Assembly: GCA_963675135.1 (NCBI GenBank)
Contig: OY776125.1
Coordinates: 26,152,565 to 26,216,564, forward strand
Direction: 5' to 3'
DNA: 64,000 nt
Source of the DNA: Galeopsis tetrahit
Lineage: Eukaryota; Streptophyta; Magnoliopsida; Lamiales; Lamiaceae
How positions within the stretch are numbered: position 1 is the first letter of the stretch; each line of letters begins with the position of its first letter. Of the stretch, positions 36,481 through 46,135 are shown piece after piece. The translations under genes were made by a program, and so were the position numbers. The notes under the pieces were generated by a model, which made no database searches, had not been told where the DNA came from, and saw only the letters and a program-made list of their open reading frames with translations.

Positions 36481-36705
36481 ACTACTCTGTCTCATACCTG
36501 CATGGCGTGACAATATTAATTCAATTTTATTAATTAATTCCTTCATAAATTAATTAATTAATTAAAGGGACCACCCCCCACCCCCACCCTCACCCTATTC
36601 TTCTTATTAATTACTTAAATATTTTTTCCTTCACAAATATCTTATCTTTTATACATACACCAAATTAAATAAAACCCTATCCCCCCCCTTTGATTCCCTC
36701 CTACT

Positions 36706-36714
36706 CTATTTATA
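36706..36714 (+). promoter_or_regulatory. TATA box of the MIR167 locus
   Basis: CTCTATTTATACCCCCC lies about 120 bp upstream of the hairpin. Transcription would start near 36740, within a CT/CA-rich leader, as for RNA polymerase II plant MIR genes. Confidence 0.6.
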
Positions 36715-36827
36715 CCCCCCATATGCCACTCTTTTCTATAGACAACAACAACCCTTTAATTTCTCATGCCCTAGCTAGCTAGCTAACACAATTGCAACAA
36801 TATGGTTTCTTTGTTCCTTTTTATTAG

Positions 36828-36936
36828 CGTGCAATAGTATCTGGTAAAGCTGCCAGCATGATCTAAGTTTTTATCTCATGTAATTTGGGTAAATTAATTA
36901 GGTCATGTGGTAGCTTTATCTGAACCTCTTTGCACG
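36828..36936 (+). ncRNA. MIR167: MIR167 precursor hairpin
   Basis: The 21-nt mature miRNA lies at 36845-36865 and begins TAAAGCTGCCAGCATGATCT. It differs from canonical miR167 (UGAAGCUGCCAGCAUGAUCU) only at its second base, and the UAAAGC form is known from other plants such as Solanaceae. The opposite arm GGTCATGTGGTAGCTTTATC (36901-36920) is the expected miR167* and pairs with it. The stem extends to CGTGCAA/TTGCACG at its base, giving a ~109-nt foldback with a ~35-nt loop. miR167 directs cleavage of AUXIN RESPONSE FACTOR 6 and 8 mRNAs, controlling flower and ovule maturation. It has its own TATA box. The primary transcript probably contains a downstream intron (GTAAGT at about 36996, CCTGCAG at about 37587). 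Confidence 0.93.
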
Positions 36937-36989
36937 AAACAATAATATAATTCCAAGTTTTTTTTGTTAATTGCTTCAGAGAAATTGTC

Positions 36990-37600
36990 CATGTGGGTAA
37001 GTATATTGGTTTAATTTGTGTCCTTTTTTTTCTTTCAATTTAATGTTTTTTTTTTAAATCTACTATGTGTTTGGAAGCTTGGTTGATTAGGGTTCTTCTT
37101 TTTTTCGATTTAAAAGTAAAGTGGTTATCGATCTTTGGAAGTGTTTAATCAAGTATTGATATAGTGTTATAGCAACTTTTTGGATTTTCATGAATAAACC
37201 CTTTGATTTGGTACAAATGATTTCTGAAAACCCTAGCTAGTTTTGCTTAATCTTCTTCTAAGATTAACCTTTCTATTTCAGTTTAGTGACTAAATTCTTT
37301 CAGCTTTGGATTGCAATTATGTTCCCTTTTGGCTGCGGAGGCTCTGTATTCCCAACGAAGTTTGACAGAATTTAATCTTCATTTACATAGGAATATTTCT
37401 AGGGTTTCTTGAAAATAACAGAAAATATTGTACTAAATTAACATCCATTGGTCACAATCTTTTTGGAAGAGGAAGAGGAGAAATTGAAAAAATAATGAAG
37501 CATCTGATATATCCATACACGGTGTTCGACTTTGTAGAGATCTGTGTTTTTTGGTAAATTTGTTAAGTCGCCCGGGCGGGCCTGCAGGTCATTGTGACCC
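36990..37600 (+). other. Probable intron of the MIR167 primary transcript
   Basis: A GTAAGTATATTG donor just after the hairpin and a GGCCTGCAG acceptor preceded by TTTTTTGG sequence. No protein-coding frame is evident. Confidence 0.4.
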
Positions 37601-37699
37601 CTTTTGTGTGAAGTGTACCTCTTCTATAATGTATAGAGAGAAAGTAATGATATGAAATTCCATAATGATTTTTTATGGAAGTACTCTACATATATATAC

Positions 37700-38900
37700 A
37701 AATAATTTGGTGTTATATATAACCCCCGCTAATTATGTTGTAAAAAAATTTGAGTAATTAACAACCTTGAATATGTATTGGCTTGGATCTCTACACACTA
37801 TTATTGTAACTCTGTTCTGATCTTGTTGAGTATCTCTTGTACTCGTTAATAAACTCTTTTTTTCACTAAGAAAAAAACAAATAATTCATTTAGTATTAGC
37901 TAGGCTCAATGAGAAACCCACTATTTAATTTCATAACATCAAAACTATATATGTAGATAGTAGATCCACTGACTTTTGTCTTTTAATTTGGCATCTATCT
38001 TCCTATTCATTATTTCATATATAGTTGGCAGGGGTTGCAGTGCATTTTTACTAAATTAATTGACAGGAACTTTATATTTTATGACAAACTTGTACGAAAC
38101 CCAAGTGAATCATGTGATTAAAATTGTAGGAAATCTTTTGTCTTGACTGAATAACTCTCTGTCCAAAAAATCCACGCAATAAGTTTTCGCAACACAATGA
38201 TATAATGATTCTTTATACTGTAGTATTAATTATATAGGATAAGAATTTTGTGGATTTGTCTTTAGTACTGTGTGATATGGTCAGAAATTTGTTGCAGACT
38301 AAAAACGTAACAGATTTATATATATGGGATCTGAGAATGAAGGCGGCAAAAGTGTCATCATCTGACCATGCATATAAAAGGGTATGCTTCCACTCCCACT
38401 ACTATTTTTCATCTCAACGGCTAAGTCTTAATTAGTGTGTGTTTTTCTTGAGAATAAGTGAAACTGTCCATATGATAAAATAAGTAGATTTATTAGAGAC
38501 AATAGGATTGAAAGAAATGAATATAATGAAATGTGATAGAGTAGTTTGACAAAAAAAAAAAGACCAGTTTTTATTGGAACGGACGAAAAAAAGAAAGTTT
38601 ATACACGTGTTTAAGAAATATTGTTCGTTTATATATAAAATAGATACGGCAGTGAATAAAGTAATTGTAGTAGGGTATATTTTCTAAAAAAATGAAATAT
38701 GCACACATATGTGAACAAGCCAAAATATAAAATAAAAATAGAAACATTTTATATGAACTGAATTGGATCACAAGCTTTGGATTTAATACCCAACTGTTAG
38801 ATTTTATTGTTACAATCATTAGATTTTAATTGAATCAAATCAAATGAGTGAGAAAGTGAATTGAACCCTCCAGTACAAGGGGAGGAGATTCAAATTTATA
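37700..38900. other. AT-rich intergenic DNA
   Basis: No credible gene. The 38250 frame is short and unsupported. Confidence 0.5.
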
Positions 38901-39045
38901 GTAGTAATGTAGATCGGTGGCCGTCCGTTTCCACCTGCATCGTCATACATCTCAGTCTACATCGCCGTTTGTTAAACCCACCGACAACGCTTTTTCTCAA
39001 ATCTATCTATGGGCTAGCAAGTTTTTGAGTGCGTGGTTGTGATCA

Positions 39046-39234
39046 ATGAGTAAACCTCATCGACGGAGCTACGGTGACCGATCGGGAAGTTATTCGGTGA
39101 TCCCAGTTTTCATTCTCTATTTTTTTACTGCTTTACTAGTTTTTAGCTTTCTAGTTGGCTTGTCCGTTTTCTACTTGGTTTGGTTTATTTTTCAATTTGT
39201 AACTTCCTACGCTTCATGTGATCCTTCCCTGTAG
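39046..39234 (+). CDS. Putative 62-residue membrane protein, doubtful
   Basis: Short frame starting MSKPHRRSYGDRSGSY, then a strongly hydrophobic stretch (FILYFFTALLVFSFLVGL and further) that would span a membrane once or twice. I do not recognise it. The sequence 38900-39045 upstream is GC-richer than its surroundings. The frame may be the start of a degraded retroelement or a chance ORF. Confidence 0.25.
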   Translation: MSKPHRRSYGDRSGSYSVIPVFILYFFTALLVFSFLVGLSVFYLVWFIFQFVTSYASCDPSL

Positions 39235-39487
39235 TGGGACTTCCCCAATCGTGGAACTTTTTTTGAGTGGGTTTGATGGTTCGTGAATCTTGGTATTTGG
39301 TGGATTTTTGTTCTTTATTTTGTCTCTAGTTTATTGATATGAGAACACCTTAGTGTGAGGTTGTCTCGTTTTAAGAATGGAGACCAGTACGCATTTGTGG
39401 GACAAAAAGTACACTCGTTATTTCTTTCCTCACAATTGGAGGAGACAGCGATACCGTGGTGATCCGTCTTGACTCTTGAGTTGAAGA

Positions 39488-39625
39488 TCACTGAATTGAG
39501 CATTAATTGTAATGACATTTTGTATTGATCTTGTAAACTCACTAAAAAAACGTGTCAAATGAACTGAGCATTAATTGTAATGACATTTTGTATTGATCTT
39601 GTAAACTCACTAAAAAAACGTGTTA
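39488..39625. repeat. ~68-bp direct duplication
   Basis: TGAGCATTAATTGTAATGAC through CACTAAAAAAACGTGT occurs twice in tandem. Confidence 0.85.
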
Positions 39626-39632
39626 AATAAAA

Positions 39633-41452
39633 GGAAAATATCACTTTTGGTCACCCAAATTTACCTATTTTCGGATTTGGTCACCCACATTTACTTACTA
39701 TCAAAATTGATCACTCACTTATTTTCTTCTATCAAAATTGGTGTTCCTGTTAGTCAATCATTGACTAACGGAAGGATTCTGAGTGCCATTTTTTTTTTTG
39801 ACACCATTCCCCTCTTTTAATTCCTAGACTATAAACCCAATTTTAGTTTTTTTAATTTCTACTCATAAAAATTCTTAAACCCTAAACTCCAATTTTATTT
39901 TATTTTATTTTTGAATTTCTACTGAATTTATCTACCATTAATCTTTTAATCCCTAAACCCTAAACCACATTTTTTTTCAATTTCTACCGATAACAACGTA
40001 TCAACAATGATGATCTTAATGAAAAGTACAGTTTTTGAAATATTCTTGAATTGATAATCTGAAAAACAGAATACAAAAAGGACACAAAGTCTCTGCATAA
40101 TTTTCACGCACAGTGAGTACAATAATTATAAACCATCGAACTGCATATCATAATTATAAGAACAGAGTATATCAAACTAACACATGACCACCCTAATTTA
40201 ACTAATTTGATTTGCCATTTTAAGCCAAGACACACTCACATTTGCTCCACTGTGATTCTTTCATTTCCTTCTAGGGTTTTCCATTTCATGTGTACCCTAT
40301 AAAATGAAGTAAACCAATAACAATAATGAGATGATAATAAATCAATTCATAATTGAGTTAAATGATTATTAACAACTTATTGATAATTCTTGGTCTGATC
40401 TACCGTTCTTCCGTACAGACTCAAAGTCACTCTATTTGTGGATTATTTATTTTTCAACCACACACCAGTAATACACAGTAATATTAATTGAAAGATAAAA
40501 ATTTAGTAGATATTGAAAAAATAAAAATTGAAAGATAAAAATTTAGTAGATATTGAAAAAAAAATGGAGTTTATGGTGTAGGAATTTGATGTGCCAAAAA
40601 TTGCACGGGTGGATTAGATATCCTTGAGGTTGGATATCCGAATTCCCGAACGCCTATGAATGCTTCGGGTACACTACTTCTGCTGGAATGATCCTCCAAG
40701 AACCTGCAAAAGACACACCGGAGGGGACTCCGGCGCGGACACTTCGGCGCTCAAGTCAGTCTCGGTAGTTTTGTGTATGGCAAGGACTAAAGAGTCCTTT
40801 AATTATCAACGAGGTTCTCACAGGAAATCAGGATATTATTCGTAAGCAGCGTAGTAAATCAAGTAAAGTTAGAGATCGTAACCCGAAAATGTACCTCGGT
40901 TTACCTATTTATAGAAAGTCCTTACCAAAGAGGAAGTTAGGGTTTCCTCCTATTTTGAAGCTACACTTTGGACTCAGCCCTGCTAGGTTGACAAGGTCTT
41001 CCACTCTCTTCCTTCCTGAAGAACCGGAACCACTCCCCTAGTGGACTTCGCTCGCTGGGATAAAGGAAGAATGAGTCTCCCTTTACCCAGTCCCAGGCCG
41101 TTTTGCACGGGGCTCCTATGAGATCTTCAGACCACTAATTCTTATCCAGACTAGGTCTTCCTAATATTTCTCCCAGGTGAAGCTCCCTCTGGAGGGACCT
41201 CCGGAAGAGATTCTTTATCCAGAGAGTATTCATTAATCCTGTATCTCTCTTTTATCTTATCCTCTATACACGTGTCGCCTTCTTATCGAATGACATTTTT
41301 AGGCCGCATCAGAATTAAAAGAGGGAAATGATGTAAAAAAAAGCATTCATAACCCTTTCTCCGTTAGTTAATGACCAATTTTGATAGTGATTAAATGTGG
41401 GTGACCAAATCTGAAAAGAGGTAAACTTTGGTGGCCAAAAGTGATATTTTCC
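39633..41452. mobile_element. Mutator-like element with long inverted ends, containing a solo LTR
   Basis: The left end GGAAAATATCACTTTTGGTC and the right end read inverted GGAAAATATCACTTTTGGCC stay similar for about 65 bp, through GGATTTGGTCACCCACATTT. Flanks TTAAATAAA (left) and TCAAATAAA (right) match at 8 of 9 positions, suggesting a decayed 9-bp Mutator-type TSD. No transposase is present. Confidence 0.65.
40587..41311 (-). mobile_element. Solo LTR, antisense, with GAATT target duplication
   Basis: Starts TGATGTGCCAAAAATTGCAC and ends GGCCGCATCA, the reverse of the LTR at 55734-56568. It is flanked by GAATT at 40582-40586 and 41312-41316. It lacks the 98-bp internal duplication of the 55.7-kb copies and has many differences from them, so it is an older subfamily member left by LTR-LTR recombination. 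Confidence 0.88.
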
Positions 41453-41700
41453 CTCAAATAAATTAGAATTTACTCTAGTAGTAATCTTCATTAGTTGACC
41501 TAGTGATACAGATTAGAGACTTACACGTATGTTTCTCTTTAGGTTTTAAATTTGTAATCATATCATTCAAACAATTTGAACCCTCTTTAATGGATAGTAA
41601 GATGATCCCCTAAATTAGTTGAGACCGGATATCGAGTCATCACAAAAGAAAAAGGAATTTACTCTAATATAGCCGGAAGATACTGTATATGTGATAGAGT

Positions 41701-42247
41701 ATGTTTCGAATTTACTCTCAATTACATCACCATTGTAAGCTTGTGGAACACACTTCTACTACTTGTCGTAAGTCTGCTAAGCATCGAGAGAGAAGGGCTA
41801 GGAGGGAAAGAAGCTTGTCTAGGCCTGATAACAAAAAGCAAGATGATGAGATACATATTGATGATCCCAAGTCAGCTCTGGTTATAACTACATCTGTTCC
41901 ATTGGGGAATAATTTTGGAGCATTGACTGATGAGACACTGGATCACACCGTTGAACACTATGACGATACTGAGGACCCCCAATCAACGTTGGTTACAGCT
42001 ACATCCATTCCATTGGGGAATACTTTTGGGGCATTGGTTGAGAACATACCGGATCACATCGTGTATGGAACATTATGCTCCTCTTCGATTTTCCATGAGG
42101 GGAAGGGGTAAACACACTTATGAATCACTCAGAGAAACAACCAACGAACCCTTTGTCATTAGTTCACGCGGTTCTGGTTTTTCAGAGCTCAGGAATGTGG
42201 TCCATCACATCAAACGTTGGTCGGATGCGTTGTATGACTCTGAATGA
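41701..42247 (+). pseudogene. Zinc-knuckle / LINE ORF1 C-terminal fragment
   Basis: A frame reading HHHCKLVEHTSTTCRKSAKH resembles the Cx2Cx4Hx4C knuckle with the first Cys lost. A basic RERRARRERS stretch follows, then two acidic NNFGAL/NTFGAL blocks, which are common after the knuckle in plant non-LTR retrotransposon ORF1 proteins. The frame shifts near 42080, after which FSELRNVVHHIKRW continues in another frame. No reverse transcriptase is present. I take it as a dead fragment. Confidence 0.4.
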
Positions 42248-42249
42248 TT

Positions 42250-43540
42250 GTGTTATCATGGAACATTTGTAGTTTGCTTACATTTTGGTTTATCATTACT
42301 TTACTGTTTACTTTAGATGTTGATAATTAGAGAAGTGTACATTTTTTCTTGACCTCGAGTTTTATCCCTGAGGATTTTTTCAGGCAAGGTTTTAACGGCA
42401 CTCCGACCTCTAACTCGGCCTGTGAGCTGATGGTTTTAGATTTTCTTTTTTCTTTTATATATCATACATTTTATTGTCAATTACGTCATCTTTAATACAT
42501 CTAGTTATTCTATCATATTTTTTAATCTTCATCTCCAAAGCATTTGATAAATTACCTTTCTAAGTTTTAGAATTCAATACATCAATCCCGGCCAAAATTA
42601 ATTGAAAGTGGCCGTCCACAGCGCCACATATGCCCTTTCCACATCGGATGCCTGGTGATAGTTGTTCTTTTTTAATTAAAATAAATAAATATAATAGCGC
42701 TTTTTAAAAACGTAGCAAAACGTTAACCATATATAATTCCCCTCAAACTGCAGCTTTTAATAAAAGAACCATTATTAAAAAAAAAAAAAAAAAAAACATG
42801 ATAACCTAAAATTCCAAGATAAGACCCAAAAATCGAGTACTGATTAATTAAGCGCGTAGTGTAATATGTTTTTCTTTAAAAATAAATTAATTTTGTTATC
42901 TCTCAATCCCCTATTCATCTCCTTCTAATAGTATAATCTTTTTTTTCTTCTCAGAAACTCAATTATGAAAAATTGATTGATTATTTGAAGATAAACGGGA
43001 AAATATCAAATTTTCATAGATAATTAGTTAATTTTAAAAATTGTAAAATTTTAATAACAAGTATTTAGTACATAAAATCAACAAAATAATTTGAATACAT
43101 TTTATATCAATGATAAATTTATATAAAATATAATATACAATGTTATTTGAATACACTTTATAGATATTTTTCGAAATTTATCGAATTTTCTCGATATATT
43201 ACGACATTTTCTCGATATTTTATCGATTTTAGGTTCGATATTGTTATTGTCTACCGATATTTATCGATATTTTCAATTTTTTTACAAATATCGTAGAAAT
43301 ATCGGTTCTTCCCAATATCGATATCGGTGACCTCGAAAAATAGATATATCGAGGATATATCGGGGATATTTCCGGATATTTTCATCCTTGTATATGAGTA
43401 GAGAGACTATTAATGATATTTAAGAGTGGGGTGAACACAACAAAAAAGGGACACATTTAACCTTGGCCTCAACCAATGAAGAAATTTGCTTCAAAACCTA
43501 AATTTGTGGGCTATAGGGCCACAAGCCCAAAAGTAAATTT
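42250..43540. other. AT-rich DNA with a TCGATA-rich block
   Basis: At 43160-43395 the motifs TCGATATTT and ATATCGA recur many times in both orientations. Otherwise only poly-A and AT-rich sequence. Confidence 0.55.
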
Positions 43541-43546
43541 ATCAAT

Positions 43547-44228
43547 GGGTACGGCTATCTGCACCACCAGCTTTGTTAGCCGCACTCCCCCGATTATTGC
43601 AACCCAAACAAGCAAGAAAATGTTAGATGCACCCTTCTCAAATTGTCTAAATTACCCTTTTCTCCCTAAAATCTCTTTACTAAACACACCAGCTCACTCC
43701 AAAATCATAATTTATCTTCTTTAAAATTAAAAAAAAATGCAAACCCTAAAACCCATTTCTCTTATTTCCCCACCCGTCGCGGCCCTCCTCCCTCCTTCCC
43801 ATCCATGATCCATCCTTCTACATGCACGCAGAAAAAAAAAAATCTCTTCTCCACCCTCGGACCATCCCAAGCCCCTCATTGCTCCATTTTGTGCGCACAT
43901 TGTTGGGATGAAGTTGTATATGTTCGACACTGATTTGTCGAAAATTATAATTTTTTTTAATAGATTTCTAATTTTTTTTTTTAAATTTCTGAGTTTTTTA
44001 CGTGATTTCGACACTGTTGGAATGAAGTTGGCGGTGCGGAGGTGGAGGGTGGTGTTTGTGGTGGCTGCAATTAAGATTAAAGTTTAAATATTGAGTGTAA
44101 TTAGTGGGGGGTTGCATTTAGTATTAGTATTTTATTTAAAGGGTATTTTAGGTTTATTATATTATTATTAAATTAATAAAGTTGAAGGGATTGTTTCTTA
44201 ATAAAGCTGGGTGCAGATAGTCGTATCC
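43547..44228. mobile_element. Mutator-type MITE with 9-bp TSD
   Basis: The left end GGGTACGGCTATCTGCACCA and the right end inverted GGATACGACTATCTGCACCC match, followed by CAGCTTT(G/A)TTA on both sides. A perfect 9-bp direct repeat TTTATCAAT flanks it (43538-43546 and 44229-44237). 682 bp with no coding capacity. Confidence 0.85.
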
Positions 44229-44474
44229 TTTATCAATTTAATTGAGTTTGCAGGTCATTGGCCCACATCCAAAAAGTATACTCATAGTTTTAGGCATAGA
44301 TTTTATAAAAGAAATAGATAAAATATATAAAGGAAGGGTGGTTTGGAGTTGTTGTGAGATGAAAATAAAGTAGTTATTTTTATAAAAGTAGATTGACATA
44401 CTTTTAATTTTTAATGGATAGACAAATAAGAAAAGTGAGCATATTATTGGTGAACAAGAGAATATATTTGTGTA

Positions 44475-45211
44475 GGTTTAGTCTAGTATACACTTGAGTG
44501 TCACTCTAGTTTATGTTGCACTTTTCAGTTGTATTGACTTGCACTTTTTCATGATTTACACTTTTTGGTAAAATAGTATTGCACTTTTCAATTATTAAAC
44601 TGTATAATAATATTTTTCAATTTTGTCCTACAATCCAAACAACTTGATTATAAATTATCATATAAACTTTAAAATTTAATCCATCAATCCAAACATGAAT
44701 TTTAAATCAATTTTTCAAATTGTCCCACTAAATCCTATCCTAATATATATATTCTATCTAGCAAACCAAACAAGCCCTAAAAGTATAAGTTAGTATAACT
44801 AAAAGTGAAATACGATATTTCTGAAATATACAAGTCGGTATTACTGAAGAGAGCATCACAATATTAATGAAAAGTGTAAGTCAATATAACTGAAAGTGTA
44901 AGAGTCTATAACTGAAAAGTGCAACAAATTTTTTTACTGAAAAGTGTAATACAATATTATTAAAAAGTGCAAGTTAGTATCACAATTTTTAATGAAAAGT
45001 GTAAGTTATTAAACTGAAAAGTACAACACAATATTACTAAAAAGTGTAAGTCACTACAAATAAAAATATTATTATACAGTTTAATAATTAAAAAGTGTAA
45101 CATTATTTTACCAAAAATGCAAGTCATTAAAAAGTGCAAGTCAGTACAACTGAAAAGTACAATATGGACTAGAGTGCACAACATGCATTCGAGTCCATAG
45201 CAGACCAACTC
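44475..45211. mobile_element. Mutator-type MITE with ~150-bp inverted ends and 9-bp TSD
   Basis: Long, imperfect terminal inversion: CACTCTAGTTTATGTTGCAC/TTTTCAGTTG at the left pairs with the right end, and the inversion runs through AATTATTAAACTGTATAATA. ATTTGTGTA flanks both sides (44466-44474 and 45212-45220). The interior holds many AAAAGTGTAAGT-type repeats. Confidence 0.8.
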
Positions 45212-45983
45212 ATTTGTGTATAGTACCAACTTCTGCAACCACCTGAATACTCTATCAGGTTAATAAAAATTGTGTAAGGTAAAAATAAAAGTAAGAGTAT
45301 TATAGGGTTGTTATAAAGAAAATAAAATAATTGTTTTATAAAAAGATTTGAACACACATCCGATGGATGGACAGATAAATAAGAAAATTGAATACAGTTT
45401 TTATGTACGGAGGAAGGGAGTATGGTACTTGGTACATAGGTCTAATCCTAATTTATACGTGTGACGTGTGTGCATATGAAATAAAAAATGAGGTACTATA
45501 TTGCATCCAATAGGTATGGGATTTGCAAATTTTGAATGGGACAATCGACAAAAAAAAAAAAAAAAAAAGTAGTAACAATAATAATTTAATTTGAAATCGA
45601 GAGTTGTAACTTACCATAAGCTTGTTATTTTTGGTCAACATAAGGTTACCAATGATTATAGGGAAGCAAAACATTTCTTTAATACCTCTATGAATCTGGA
45701 CTTCAAATGGGTGACATTCAATTCAAACTTTATCAAATTTCAAATTCAACTCATAAATATCTCTCCCTCGATATACAACACTAAAAAAAAGACAGTCCAA
45801 GTTGTTCACTGATTTCATCATCTTTTTTTAATAAATTCTGTTTCATTTCATATTTATTGAAATTTTGCCTTTTTTATATTTTTTTAAATAGTGAGTGTCT
45901 CGTGTGAATGAGGAAGCGGCAAGTAGACGGCTAAAGTGTGTCTAGGTTCATCCCCCCACTCTCTAAATCCCCAATCCAAACAT

Positions 45984-45991
45984 TATAAATC
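45984..45991 (+). promoter_or_regulatory. TATA box of ATP sulfurylase gene
   Basis: CATTATAAATCC lies about 150 bp before the ATG, followed by an AC/CT-rich leader. Confidence 0.5.
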
Positions 45992-46135
45992 CAAAAACAC
46001 CCTTCCCACAACCTCATTATCAAGAATTAATCCCCAATATACCCATATAATTCATATTAAATCCCCTAATATATCGCTTCAATTAAAGATCTTTCATTTT
46101 TTTTATTCCCTCACATTACTCTGTTTCTCCCAAAT

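Noticed and set aside
43476..43724. 82-codon ORF
   Set aside because: It crosses the left boundary and TSD of a MITE, so it is not a conserved gene.
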